Below are positions 1 through 8,502 of a stretch of DNA of 64,000 nucleotides, piece by piece. Position 1 is the first letter of the stretch, and every line of letters begins with the position of its first letter. A program made the position numbers and the translations under genes. This stretch comes from Sulfuricurvum sp. (GTDB taxonomy: Bacteria; Campylobacterota; Campylobacteria; Campylobacterales; Sulfurimonadaceae), in the NCBI GenBank assembly GCA_028710885.1, contig JAQTTG010000001.1:124001-188000 (forward strand), in the 5' to 3' direction. A model generated the notes under the pieces. It did no database searches, was not told the DNA's origin, and was given only the letters and a program-made list of their open reading frames with translations.

Positions 1-2
1 CC

Positions 3-266
3 CTACGAACGCTCGGAGATGAGATTGATTTCCTGGAAATTATCAAAAAAGCAAAATCTCTCGATGGTTCTCACTATAGCGCTATCGTCAATTCACAAAA
101 CTATATTATTGATTTTAAAAATGAAATCCTCTCATCCATCAGTTACAAAGACAATTTTGATAATAAAGTCAATATCCAATTTACTAATCCAGTACAAAAC
201 AAATCGATCGAATCGAGCCGATTTAAAGCGACTATACCTTCTGAGTTTGATATCATTAAAGATTAA
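3..266 (+). CDS. C-terminal part of an unknown protein (5' end outside window)
   Basis: The reading frame that starts at base 3 is open from the window edge to a TAA at 264-266 and gives 87 residues rich in Ile, Asn, Ser and Lys, ending SEFDIIKD. An ATG-initiated frame overlaps it at 19-294, but that translation is basic, low in acidic residues and looks like a shadow. The residue mix (alternating hydrophobic and polar residues, phrases such as HYSAIVNSQNYIIDFKNEI) fits a folded beta-rich soluble or periplasmic domain. I do not recognise the family. It is followed by a 99-base gap before the EF-hand gene. Confidence 0.5.
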   Translation, partial: LRTLGDEIDFLEIIKKAKSLDGSHYSAIVNSQNYIIDFKNEILSSISYKDNFDNKVNIQFTNPVQNKSIESSRFKATIPSEFDIIKD

Positions 267-365
267 AATAAACTTATTTATTGTTACCGCTTAGTTACTA
301 TCATAGCGATATGATTTTCGGTGAGTAAGAATAATTTTCTTGCTACACCCGACAAGGAGCATACC

Positions 366-1022
366 ATGACAGTTAGTTCTAACTATAGTGCGTATTCATC
401 TTACAATACTTCCGGGGTATCTTCGTCAACGCAATCATCTAAGCCCAGCTTTGAAGATCTCGCAAAACAGTTGTTGAGTTCTTTAGACACGGATAAAAAT
501 GGAACCGTAGACTCGGCAGAATTTAGTGCAGCCGCTCAGGCACTCGCATCAAATTCGAGTAACACTGCCAGTAGTTCCAACAATAGTACTTCTGCGACCG
601 ATACCTTCAATAAACTCGATACCAACAGTGATGGTAGTTTAAGTACTGATGAACTGATGGCAGCACTTAAAAATATGAAACCACCTGAACCGCCACAGGG
701 TCAAAATGGTAGTATACCACCACCACCGCCACCTCCAAGTGATTCAACATCCAATTCATCAAATAATTCCAGCACATCTTCAACAACACAAAGTGCAAAA
801 TTATTTTCAGCTTTGGACACTAACCAAGATGGATCGATCAGTGCAAGCGAGTTAGCTGCCCTGTTTGATAATTCCAATACTAATTCAAGCACATCATCAA
901 CATCAAGTACTAAGGCTTCTAATCAGAACAATAATGATTGGCTGCAAAAAATTCTTTCGTATTATGATAGCAATAATACGACATCCACTTCCTCTACTTC
1001 TTTGCTCAGCGTTAGTGCATAA
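366..1022 (+). CDS. EF-hand calcium-binding protein with Ser/Asn/Thr-rich linkers
   Basis: The 218-residue product carries three EF-hand loops, each with the D-x-[DN]-x-[DN]-G pattern and a Glu at position 12: about residues 41-53 (DTDKNGTVDSAEF), 85-97 (DTNSDGSLSTDEL) and 151-163 (DTNQDGSISASEL). Long Ser/Asn/Thr-rich linkers and a run of seven prolines (about residue 118) separate them. I start at the ATG at 366 because AAGGAG lies 7 bases upstream; an in-frame GTG at 321 lacks such a site. There is no signal peptide, so any export would need a non-Sec route. A two-component system and a membrane protein follow, and Ca2+ sensing or surface function is a reasonable inference only. Confidence 0.8.
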   Translation: MTVSSNYSAYSSYNTSGVSSSTQSSKPSFEDLAKQLLSSLDTDKNGTVDSAEFSAAAQALASNSSNTASSSNNSTSATDTFNKLDTNSDGSLSTDELMAALKNMKPPEPPQGQNGSIPPPPPPPSDSTSNSSNNSSTSSTTQSAKLFSALDTNQDGSISASELAALFDNSNTNSSTSSTSSTKASNQNNNDWLQKILSYYDSNNTTSTSSTSLLSVSA

Positions 1023-1027
1023 TGCAC

Positions 1028-1060
1028 CATGCCCTCCTCGGGCATGTTACTTTTTATTTA
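1028..1060 (+). terminator. Rho-independent terminator after the EF-hand gene
   Basis: A 7-bp perfect stem, CATGCCC (1028-1034) and GGGCATG (1040-1046), with a 5-base loop, is followed by a T-rich tail (TTACTTTTTATTTA). It sits 5 bases after the stop codon of the EF-hand gene. The T-run is interrupted, so termination may be partial and let transcription into the regulator genes. Confidence 0.6.
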
Positions 1061-1084
1061 CTTTCTCCCCGATATAATCGAAAA

Positions 1085-1753
1085 ATGATAAATATTTTGA
1101 TGATTGAAGATGATATTGAATTGGCGCAATTGTTGAAAGTACGTTTAAAAAAAGATGAGATTGAGGTTACAATCGCTGCTACACCTTTAGAAGGATTAAA
1201 TTTATTTCAAACAAATCTATTTGATATGTTGGTTCTCGATCTCTCACTGCCCCAGATGGATGGAATGGAGATTTGCCGTCTGATTCGTCAAGAGAGCCAA
1301 ATTCCTATCATTATCTCCTCTGCGCGTTCTGATATACGGGATAAAATGATGGGATTTTCACGTGGTGCGGATGATTTTCTCCCAAAACCATACGATCCAC
1401 AAGAGCTTATTTTTCGTATCGATGCCATTTTACGTCGACTCCATCCAACACTTCCTCATAAAGTATCCCCCTTTGAAGTCAATGAGGAGCGGCATGAAAT
1501 ATCACGTCACACTACGGTGTTAAAACTGACACCTGCAGAATATGACATTGTTTCATACATGATCAAAAAAGATCGCTATGCCATCTCACGTGAAGAGTTA
1601 TTGATGAATATCGGATCAATCAAATACGAAAGCAGTCTCAAAAGCATCGATGTTATTATGGGTAGAATCCGCCAAAAAATCGGCGATGACCCAAAAAATC
1701 CTCGCTACATAATCTCTGTTCGCGGTGTAGGATACAAATTTGTCAATCAATAA
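1085..1753 (+). CDS. OmpR/PhoB-family response regulator
   Basis: The 222-residue protein has an N-terminal receiver domain (about 1-115) with the acidic pair in MIEDD, the phospho-acceptor Asp52 in LVLDLSLP, and Lys101 in LPKPYDP. A C-terminal winged helix (about 125-220) ends with the typical RGVGYKF wing. I choose the ATG at 1085 because the receiver fold begins there; the longer frame from 1022 adds residues translated from the terminator. No clear Shine-Dalgarno sequence precedes it. A TATAAT-like hexamer at 1073-1078 is too close to act for a leadered transcript. It overlaps the kinase gene by 14 bases and so forms a pair with it. Confidence 0.85.
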   Translation: MINILMIEDDIELAQLLKVRLKKDEIEVTIAATPLEGLNLFQTNLFDMLVLDLSLPQMDGMEICRLIRQESQIPIIISSARSDIRDKMMGFSRGADDFLPKPYDPQELIFRIDAILRRLHPTLPHKVSPFEVNEERHEISRHTTVLKLTPAEYDIVSYMIKKDRYAISREELLMNIGSIKYESSLKSIDVIMGRIRQKIGDDPKNPRYIISVRGVGYKFVNQ

Positions 1754-3032
1754 CCACTCCATTATACGGCTTATTAGCCTGTTTTTTTTCTTTGTCTTTA
1801 TCTTGATTAATGGACTATTTTGGATTGCTTATCAACATTTTTATAATGAACACAATAGTGATCAAATGCGTCGATTTCTACTGGCTGAACGACTATTACA
1901 CGACCAACAACGTGATTTTTCGATTGAACTTGGACAACTAATGATCCAAAAATCAGGACTCTCATCAAAACAACTCTTGAGTACAGGAGAAGTTATGAGC
2001 ACTCTTCCATTCGGAAAAATAATTACTCTGCATGGACATACCTATTATATTCATTTTATGCCTCCTCATCCACATAATTTATTTGATAAAAATGCGTTTA
2101 GAGTACCACCGCCTGATAAATTTGATTTATTCACATTTAAACCACTGCATCAACTAGAAATGGTTGGTTTATCTTCATCTGTTCTGGAAGATATACAGCC
2201 TCATACTATGATGATGTTTTGGATTTTTTTAATTTCTGTTGATACCCTCATATTGTTTTTTTTCGCTTTCTTACTGCGTAAACTTCTTCCATTACGCCAA
2301 CTCAAAAATGCCATAATGGCTTATAGAGATGGAGATACGAATTTAAACATTCCGATCAAAGGTGAAGATGAAATTTCACAAATTACTTACGAATTTAATC
2401 GCACACTTGGAAAAATAGCTTCTATGCGTGAAGCACGTTCACTTTTTCTTCGTAATATTCTGCATGAGCTAAAAACCCCCATTATGAAAGGTTCATTGAC
2501 AACTGATTGTTTGGAAATTTCAAATGATCAAGAGAGATTAAAACGTATATTTGCCCGTATGGATTATCTCCTAGGAGAATTTGCCAAAATGGAACGTTTC
2601 TCTAGTGGAGAATGGAAACTTAATTTACAAGAATATCGATTTGTAGATTTACTCGATCATGCATGTGACCTGCTTTTGTGTCATAAAGACATCCTGTGTA
2701 TTGAAGGTGAAGATTCAGACTTAATTATTAATGTCGATTTTGAGCTTTTTGCCGTCGCTTTGAAAAACATTATCGATAATGCATTAAAATATTCAACTAA
2801 TAATCCAATAATTGTTATATCTTCTCATGCTATCAAAGTTTGCAGTATAGGCATGCCACTTAGTGCCGATAAGCAAAACTTTACAAAGCCGTTCAATCGC
2901 CCTTATGAAGATTCTTCATCTGGTCTTGGACTGGGGCTTTATATTACCCATTCTATAATCCATAAACATAATTTTAATTTTTTATATCACCATATAAACG
3001 GGAATAACTGTTTTACTATCATCATAAAATAA
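1740..3032 (+). CDS. Membrane sensor histidine kinase, ArsS-like
   Basis: The 430-residue kinase has a first membrane segment at about 8-30, a periplasmic loop of roughly 125 residues, a second membrane segment at about 158-180, a HAMP-like stretch, and a DHp domain with His242 in LHELKTPI. The ATPase domain shows NIIDNALKYS and GLGLGLYITHS, but the G1-type box is short. The sequence around the H-box and the KMERFSSGEW region resemble the ArsS acid-response kinases of Campylobacterota (family knowledge). The likely start is TTG at 1740, inside the last codons of the regulator gene, which implies translational coupling. The periplasmic loop is rich in His and Pro, so a metal or pH cue is possible. 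Confidence 0.8.
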   Translation: MSINNHSIIRLISLFFFFVFILINGLFWIAYQHFYNEHNSDQMRRFLLAERLLHDQQRDFSIELGQLMIQKSGLSSKQLLSTGEVMSTLPFGKIITLHGHTYYIHFMPPHPHNLFDKNAFRVPPPDKFDLFTFKPLHQLEMVGLSSSVLEDIQPHTMMMFWIFLISVDTLILFFFAFLLRKLLPLRQLKNAIMAYRDGDTNLNIPIKGEDEISQITYEFNRTLGKIASMREARSLFLRNILHELKTPIMKGSLTTDCLEISNDQERLKRIFARMDYLLGEFAKMERFSSGEWKLNLQEYRFVDLLDHACDLLLCHKDILCIEGEDSDLIINVDFELFAVALKNIIDNALKYSTNNPIIVISSHAIKVCSIGMPLSADKQNFTKPFNRPYEDSSSGLGLGLYITHSIIHKHNFNFLYHHINGNNCFTIIIK

Positions 3033-3060
3033 TAGGATATAATTATAAAAAAGGCATATT

Positions 3061-3828
3061 TTGCGCAATCAAACATTATCCATTATTTTTATATCTCTCA
3101 TCTTTGGCTTCTCTGCCAACGCAGAATCTTATAGACTATCCATCAGTGCAGATACAACAAAATTTGATTATGCAGAAACTACTACAGCTGGATTACTTGA
3201 TACTGAAAAAGCTGATTTTGGCAATGTTAACGGATTAACTATCCGAATGGAACCTCGGTATAACGGTATCTATTTTGATGCGGCATTTTCGAGTGGCGAT
3301 ACTAATTATATCGGCAGCATATTACATTCTGGGAATCCCTACGGCTCTTACCGCTCAATTACAAAAAATGAAATTGCTGACTACACCTTTGGCTATAAAT
3401 CAACTACGAAACTTGATCCCTACGGTACATGGGAGATGCCAGTAAGCGTTGGAATTGGCTATCGACGTTGGTTACGACAGGTAGGATATGACGAACTTTA
3501 TGATTGGGGTTATTATGATGTTGGAATCGGTCTGCATTATGCTTTTTCACCAACCGCATCTCTTGGCATAGATGCAAATTTTCGACAAGCATTTAATGCG
3601 CAAATGTACGAAAATCTTAATGGATATACCTACAAACTTCAAAATGTGCATGGCTATAAAATTACAGTACCATTTGAATATTCGATCAGTTCATCCATAA
3701 GTACCTTTATCTCTTATACTTACGATTATTGGAGTATTAATGCTTCAAATATTGTAGGAGGCTATTACGAACCAAATAGCGAAACAAAGAATGAAATACT
3801 ATCTGCAGGCTTGATTTTAAAATTTTAG
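3061..3828 (+). CDS. Outer-membrane beta-barrel protein of unknown role
   Basis: The 255-residue product begins with a signal peptide (hydrophobic core, cleavage likely after SANA) and continues as alternating polar/hydrophobic strands with many Tyr, Gly and Ser residues. It ends in the hydrophobic strand SAGLILKF, with the terminal Phe typical of outer-membrane barrels. The start is TTG at 3061. It lies 28 bases after the kinase gene, so it is probably co-transcribed or a target of the two-component system. I do not recognise a precise family; OmpW- or PagP-like small barrels are alternatives. Confidence 0.6.
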   Translation: MRNQTLSIIFISLIFGFSANAESYRLSISADTTKFDYAETTTAGLLDTEKADFGNVNGLTIRMEPRYNGIYFDAAFSSGDTNYIGSILHSGNPYGSYRSITKNEIADYTFGYKSTTKLDPYGTWEMPVSVGIGYRRWLRQVGYDELYDWGYYDVGIGLHYAFSPTASLGIDANFRQAFNAQMYENLNGYTYKLQNVHGYKITVPFEYSISSSISTFISYTYDYWSINASNIVGGYYEPNSETKNEILSAGLILKF

Positions 3829-3862
3829 AACAAACAAAGGGATAGTTTTACAAAACTCGACA

Positions 3863-5140
3863 CTAAAACAGATAATCAGCGATGATGCGGACATTTGTTT
3901 CATCGTATGCTTTACCCTTATACAAATCCGTACTACTACTGTCATAGTCGATGTACGCGAGCCGTGTACGCAGCCGAAACGCTTTATACGGCTGATAGGT
4001 CACATCGATGTTGTATTCGTCTGAATCGGGTCTGGGATTGAGAGTGAGTGATGCAGGATTGGACTGCATGGCATCATTTTGATCGACGCGCATGTATTTT
4101 AGAGCAATCTCGAAATCTGATGCCGCCCGATAGGCAAGGGTTGTTCCATAGGCATTTGCTCCGGCATTTTCGCTCTCTCCGTCAATTTGGAGGTCCGTAT
4201 AGGTAATAAACCCTCCCCATCCCATTTTTTCATAGCGTCCACCCGTCCCCTGTAGACTTTGATCACCGATTCGAGTATACAAAGCACTCAAACTCCACGC
4301 CCCCTGTGATACGGTTCCTCTAACTCCGAGCAAATAGGTATTCATATTTCCAGCCACACTCAAACCGATACTATTTTCACGCAGGTATTGCATGGCACAC
4401 GATAAAGTTACCCCCTCGGACGACTTCCAAATTTTATTGTCTATGAATTGGAGATACGGAGCATTCATCACATCGCGTACATAGGTGTCGTAGAATTCAA
4501 ATTTAATGAATGATTCGGGAGTGTAAAGCGCTCCAACAACTGCGATATCGCGATCAATACCAAGCGTATAGGTCGGAGAAGAGAATGTATCGGAACCTTT
4601 GTACTTCCATCCCGTAATATAGGCGGCTTTGAGAACTATGTTATGCAGTGAACGGTTCTCGGCATATAATGCTTCGAAACTGTTTGGAAGCATCCGGTTG
4701 TAATAGTCATTTGCCAGCGGCAGGTCAAGTCTCTGCCGTCCGACTTTGACCGAAGTATCCCCCGCTTTATACTGCAGATACATCTCACCGAGGGTATTGA
4801 TAGAACTGCCGTCGAGATTGAGATTATGGGTCTGTCCCGATTCAGGCATATGGGTCAGCGATGTGATACCGTTGCTCGAAAAAAACGAAGCCCCTGCATT
4901 GAGTCCGGCTATCGGTGCCGTTTGATACGAGAGTATCCCGCCTACCGTCATTGCTGTGCGGTCAGTACGTAATTCCCTCTGTCCGTCATACCAGAAAGCT
5001 CTGAGCTGTCCGCTCACTTTCCCCTCTTTGAAGATATCTTCGAGGCTCTCTGCACTGCAAGAGGTGCTGATTATTGCCGAAAGCATCAATACACCGCCGA
5101 ATCCTATAAATCGCTGTGCAGAGTATTGTGATGAAACCAT
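3863..5140 (-). CDS. OprD-like outer-membrane porin
   Basis: The 425-residue protein has a signal peptide ending near SCSA and then the LEDIFKEGKVSGQLRAFWYDG-type opening that is common to Campylobacterota OprD-family porins (shown here only in part; visible at residues 32-52). The body is barrel-like, with motifs such as VKVGRQRLDLPL and a C-terminal Phe (RIIADYLF). It lies 49 bases downstream of the arsB-like gene on the same strand and so probably shares its arsenic-regulated promoter. A role in solute passage across the outer membrane is known for the family. A specific role in arsenic export or uptake is an inference from context. Confidence 0.7.
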   Translation of the reverse strand: MVSSQYSAQRFIGFGGVLMLSAIISTSCSAESLEDIFKEGKVSGQLRAFWYDGQRELRTDRTAMTVGGILSYQTAPIAGLNAGASFFSSNGITSLTHMPESGQTHNLNLDGSSINTLGEMYLQYKAGDTSVKVGRQRLDLPLANDYYNRMLPNSFEALYAENRSLHNIVLKAAYITGWKYKGSDTFSSPTYTLGIDRDIAVVGALYTPESFIKFEFYDTYVRDVMNAPYLQFIDNKIWKSSEGVTLSCAMQYLRENSIGLSVAGNMNTYLLGVRGTVSQGAWSLSALYTRIGDQSLQGTGGRYEKMGWGGFITYTDLQIDGESENAGANAYGTTLAYRAASDFEIALKYMRVDQNDAMQSNPASLTLNPRPDSDEYNIDVTYQPYKAFRLRTRLAYIDYDSSSTDLYKGKAYDETNVRIIADYLF

Positions 5141-5189
5141 TGTGATCCTTGCCGCAAAAAAGTTTGTTATTTTACTGGATAATTGCTTC

Positions 5190-6443
5190 TTATAACAACC
5201 CCACCAACGCTACCAATAACACCGGAGGAGTAACGATCAGCCCTACTTTCATATACTCTCCCCACCCTATTTTCACCCCTTTTTTCGCCAAGACATGAAG
5301 CCACAGCAAAGTAGCGAGCGATCCGATAGGAGTCATTTTCGGCCCGAGATTGCATCCGATGATATTGGCATACGCCAAAGCATGATTTCCCGCTTCGGCA
5401 ATCGCGATGTCCATCACCATGATGGTCGGCATATTGTTCATCACCGAGCTGAGGATGGCAGAGAGAAAGCCTGTTCCGATAACAGCGTAAACATTGCCCA
5501 TAGCCTGTAACTGCGTTATCACCCCTGCTAGATAGGTCGTGAGTCCTCCGTTTTTGAGACCGTAGACGACGACGTAGAGACCTATGCTGAACCATACGAC
5601 CTGCCACGGTGCTGCCTTGATCGTCATGATCGGTTTGGTCGCTTTAAAATAGGTTGCGATGGCGAGGAAGACTAATGCCCCGCCGAGGGCGAATACCGAT
5701 ACGGGGAGATGGAACCGGTCTCCGATAAAATACCCTACCATAAGCAGAGCCAAAAACCACCAGCTGAGGCGGAACATTGTCATGTTCTTGATCGCGGACT
5801 CCGGAGTCGCCAATTGAGTGATATCTATATGGATCGGGATATCTTTTCGAAAGTAGATCCATAATACCGCTATCGAGGCCACGATGCTCAGCAAATTTGG
5901 AAAAAACATCGTTTTAGCGTATTCCCAAAAGCCGATGTGAAAATACCCTGCCGTAACGATATTGGTCAGATTGGAAATCACGAGCGGATTGGAAGCACTG
6001 TCGCCGATAAATCCCCCCGCCATCAAAAATGCGAATACCGCTATCGGGTTCATCTTGAGATGTTTCATTTTGGCGAGCACGATAGGGGTGAGGATCAACG
6101 CCGCGCCGTCGTTAGCGAACAATGCCGAAACCAACGCTCCAAGTATGAGGATATAAACAAACATGAAATGACCGTTACCGCCGGAAAGTCGCGCCATCTT
6201 CAGCGCCGCCCACTCGAAAAAACCGATCTCATCGAGTACCATCGAGAGCAAAATTATCCCGATAAACGCCAACGTCGCATCCCAGACGATCGAGGTGACT
6301 GTCCATACATCATTTAGACTCACTACACCTAAAATCAGCGCTGCTATGGCACCGATAACTGCACTTGTCCCTATCTGCAATCCACGCGGCTGCCATATAA
6401 CAAATATCAGTGTAACTAAAAATACCCCTGCGGCTAAAACCAT
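5190..6443 (-). CDS. arsB: ArsB-type arsenite efflux pump
   Basis: The 417-residue integral membrane protein has about 11-12 hydrophobic segments and motifs of the ArsB/NhaD (ion transporter) superfamily: LSMVLDEIGFFEWAA near residue 65, ALFANDGAALILTPIV near residue 110, and NLGPKMTPIGSLATLLW near the C terminus. ArsB exports arsenite or antimonite across the inner membrane, alone or with ArsA; no arsA gene is visible here. It is transcribed away from arsR, and its start is 36 bases from the arsR-type palindrome, so repression by ArsR and induction by As(III) are expected. It is followed by a porin gene. Confidence 0.85.
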   Translation of the reverse strand: MVLAAGVFLVTLIFVIWQPRGLQIGTSAVIGAIAALILGVVSLNDVWTVTSIVWDATLAFIGIILLSMVLDEIGFFEWAALKMARLSGGNGHFMFVYILILGALVSALFANDGAALILTPIVLAKMKHLKMNPIAVFAFLMAGGFIGDSASNPLVISNLTNIVTAGYFHIGFWEYAKTMFFPNLLSIVASIAVLWIYFRKDIPIHIDITQLATPESAIKNMTMFRLSWWFLALLMVGYFIGDRFHLPVSVFALGGALVFLAIATYFKATKPIMTIKAAPWQVVWFSIGLYVVVYGLKNGGLTTYLAGVITQLQAMGNVYAVIGTGFLSAILSSVMNNMPTIMVMDIAIAEAGNHALAYANIIGCNLGPKMTPIGSLATLLWLHVLAKKGVKIGWGEYMKVGLIVTPPVLLVALVGLL

Positions 6444-6479
6444 AATCGTCTCCGAATCAAATTGAAGAATTGTAGCATA

Positions 6480-6499
6480 ATATCAATATATCTTGATAT
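6480..6499. promoter_or_regulatory. ArsR-type operator between arsB and arsR
   Basis: A perfect inverted repeat, ATATCAA-TATATC-TTGATAT, matches the ATCAA-N6-TTGAT core known for ArsR/SmtB-family operators. It lies 37 bases upstream of the arsB start and 42 bases upstream of the arsR start. One bound repressor dimer could block both divergent promoters. Confidence 0.75.
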
Positions 6500-6541
6500 A
6501 TTATTTTTATTTTGTTACACTGTCACAAATCGGAGGTAATA

Positions 6542-6865
6542 ATGGACGTTTTTTTGGAAACCGTATCGGCACTCAATGATGAAACCCGTATCAAACTCCT
6601 CGCTTTTCTGGATACCCACGGTGCTCTGTGCGTGTGTGATTTACAGGAAAGTTTCGGAATGATCCAGTCACGCCTCTCGCGGCACCTCAAAATCCTCAAA
6701 GACGGGGGGTTTTTACGTGTGGATCGGTGTGGGACATGGGCGTATTACTCTATCCGCTCTCCACTAGATCGATTTCGAAGCGAAGCGCTGGCCGAAATCC
6801 GCTGTCTGGAGATAGAACTCCCTCCACTTAAAAAATTATCTGAAAATGGAGAATGTAAATTATGA
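6542..6865 (+). CDS. arsR: ArsR-family As(III)-responsive repressor
   Basis: The 107-residue winged-helix protein carries the alpha-3 metalloregulatory motif LCVCDL, with Cys30 and Cys32 as the expected As(III)/Sb(III) ligands, and the recognition helix SRLSRHLKILKDGGFL. A third Cys (CRCGTW region, near residue 60) and one near the C terminus (NGECKL) could complete a three-coordinate site. I start at the ATG at 6542, preceded by GGAGGT; the longer TTG start at 6512 would lose this site. It overlaps arsC by four bases (ATGA). It should repress both this operon and arsB through the palindrome upstream. Confidence 0.88.
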   Translation: MDVFLETVSALNDETRIKLLAFLDTHGALCVCDLQESFGMIQSRLSRHLKILKDGGFLRVDRCGTWAYYSIRSPLDRFRSEALAEIRCLEIELPPLKKLSENGECKL

Positions 6866-7266
6866 AAAATGTCCTTATCCTATGTACCGGCAACAGCTGC
6901 CGTTCCATCATGGCCGAAGCACTTATCAATGCCAAGATGGCAGATTGCGTATTCGCCCAAAGCTCAGGAGTCAAAGCGAGCGGCAAAGTCAATCCGAACG
7001 CACAGGCTCTCCTAGAAGAAAAAGGGTATTGGAAAAACGAATACCACTCCAAAGTGATCGATACGGTCATCAATACCCCATTCGATCTTGTTGTCACGGT
7101 CTGCGATCATGCCCATGAGACGTGCCCGATGTTCCCAAAAGCGGTCAAGACGATCCATGTGGCGTTTGAAGATCCAAGCGGCAAGGAGGTGGAAGCGTAC
7201 GCCATAACACTCGATCTTATCGAAGCAACGCTCCTCCCCATCATTAAAATGGAGCTGTGCGACTGA
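6862..7266 (+). CDS. arsC: Thioredoxin-coupled arsenate reductase
   Basis: The 134-residue protein belongs to the low-molecular-weight phosphatase-like ArsC family. The P-loop is CTGNSCRS, with nucleophile Cys8 and Cys13. The redox pair is Cys81 and Cys88 in VCDHAHETCPMF. These are the positions of the Cys10/82/89 triad of the Staphylococcus aureus enzyme. It reduces As(V) to As(III), which the pumps then export. Electrons usually come from thioredoxin; a CxxC mini-thioredoxin is encoded two genes downstream. It overlaps arsR by 4 bases and abuts the permease gene by a shared base. Confidence 0.9.
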   Translation: MKNVLILCTGNSCRSIMAEALINAKMADCVFAQSSGVKASGKVNPNAQALLEEKGYWKNEYHSKVIDTVINTPFDLVVTVCDHAHETCPMFPKAVKTIHVAFEDPSGKEVEAYAITLDLIEATLLPIIKMELCD

Positions 7267-8210
7267 TGTGGCAGGAACTGAGCGGAAAAATCGTACTCGA
7301 ATGGCTGGGGTTTTCTGGCCGTTTCGGCGATGCCGTACACTTTTTTCTCTACGATACGATCAAAATCTGGTTTTTGCTCCTCTCGATCATCTTCGCCGTT
7401 TCGTTTCTGCGCACATGGTTCAACACCGAGAAAGTACGTGCCTATCTGGCAGGAAAACGGGAGTTTACAGGCAATATCCTCGCCGCAGTGTTTGGGATCA
7501 TCACACCGTTTTGTACCTGCTCGGCCATCCCGCTGTTTTTGGGATTTTTGCAGGCTCGCATCCCGATCGGTGTGACGTTTAGCTTCCTCATCAGCGCTCC
7601 ACTGAACAACGAGATCGCGATTGCCATGCTCTTTGGATTGTTCGGATGGAAAATTACCGCCATCTATATTGGATTCGGACTTTTTGTTGCCATATTGGGA
7701 GGCTGGATTATCGGTCGTTTCAACGTCGAGAAATATGTTCTGATCACGGTGCCTCCCCTCTCGGGTGATCTCGAATTACCGACCTATAAACCTGCGTTTA
7801 CAGAGCGCGTTAACGAAGCATGGAGCAATACGCGCGACATTTTCCGAAAAATCTATCTGTGGGTGATGGTCGGGGTCGGGGTCGGGGCGTGGTTTCACGG
7901 CTATGTCCCTGCCGAATTTATCGCAACGTATGCCGGCGGAGATGCCTGGTACACGGTTCCCGTTGCCGTATTAATGGGGATACCGATGTATTCATCCGCC
8001 GCAGGTGTCATGCCGCTGGTCGAAGTTCTAACTCAAAAAGGGATGCTGTTGGGGTCTGCATTGTCGTTTATGATGGCAGTAACGGCACTCAGTCTCCCTG
8101 AAGCGATCATTCTCAAACAAATTCTCCATATCCGTCTGATAGCTCTGTTTTTTGCAATCATTACAGTCGGTATAATGGGGATAGGATTTATCTTTAACAC
8201 CATTTTATAG
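7266..8210 (+). CDS. ArsP/YraQ-like permease (DUF318 family)
   Basis: The 314-residue membrane protein has about eight hydrophobic segments and the family signature TPFCTCSAIPLFLGF (about residues 80-94), with Cys residues implied in ligand handling, and a second related half with GIPMYSSAAGVMPL. ArsP members export trivalent organoarsenicals, but many of these permeases have no proven substrate. I prefer the ATG at 7266, which overlaps the arsC stop (TGATG) and has GGAG 11 bases upstream; a GTG at 7257 is in frame but too close to that site. Its place in an ars operon supports an arsenic-related role. Confidence 0.75.
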   Translation: MWQELSGKIVLEWLGFSGRFGDAVHFFLYDTIKIWFLLLSIIFAVSFLRTWFNTEKVRAYLAGKREFTGNILAAVFGIITPFCTCSAIPLFLGFLQARIPIGVTFSFLISAPLNNEIAIAMLFGLFGWKITAIYIGFGLFVAILGGWIIGRFNVEKYVLITVPPLSGDLELPTYKPAFTERVNEAWSNTRDIFRKIYLWVMVGVGVGAWFHGYVPAEFIATYAGGDAWYTVPVAVLMGIPMYSSAAGVMPLVEVLTQKGMLLGSALSFMMAVTALSLPEAIILKQILHIRLIALFFAIITVGIMGIGFIFNTIL

Positions 8211-8218
8211 GAATTAAT

Positions 8219-8449
8219 ATGAAAATAGAAATACTCGGAACCGGCTGTGCCAAATGCAACGAACTGGAGATGAAAGTGAAACAAGCCGTCGCACAAAGCG
8301 GAAAATTTGTCCAGATCGAAAAAGTCTCCGATCTTCAAAAAATCATGGGCTACGGCGTCATGAGTACTCCAGGTCTCGTAATTGACGGAAAAGTGGTCAG
8401 TACAGGTAAAGTTCTGAGTGTGGATGAAATTATTTCTATGATGGGATAA
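8219..8449 (+). CDS. Small CxxC thioredoxin-like protein
   Basis: The 76-residue protein has the minimal thioredoxin/glutaredoxin fold: beta strand MKIEILGTG, active-site motif CAKC at residues 11-14, the cis-Pro strand MSTPGLVIDGK and a final helix. Such redox-active disulfide proteins often follow ArsP-like permeases. It starts 8 bases after the permease gene and so is in the same operon. It may deliver reductant to ArsC or to the Cys residues of the permease; this is an inference. Confidence 0.8.
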   Translation: MKIEILGTGCAKCNELEMKVKQAVAQSGKFVQIEKVSDLQKIMGYGVMSTPGLVIDGKVVSTGKVLSVDEIISMMG

Positions 8450-8502
8450 TTATAGAATAATACCTACATATTTTTTGGATTTATTTGCGTTAAAATGGCA
8501 AT

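Noticed and set aside
19-294. ATG-initiated 91-codon frame at the left edge
   Set aside because: The protein is very basic and Ile/Leu/Ser-rich with almost no acidic residues; the frame at 3-266 reads as a normal protein and stops in the same area.
5167-5607. 146-codon frame on the minus strand within arsB
   Set aside because: It lies out of frame inside the arsB-like gene and its translation is Arg/Ser/His-rich, as expected for a shadow frame.
5937-6317. 126-codon plus-strand frame opposite arsB
   Set aside because: Antisense shadow: high Arg/His/Glu content, no ribosome site and no family resemblance.
7869-7892. Repeated GTCGGG units in the permease gene
   Set aside because: They encode Val-Gly-Val-Gly within a membrane segment; simple coding repetition with no sign of a regulatory repeat.
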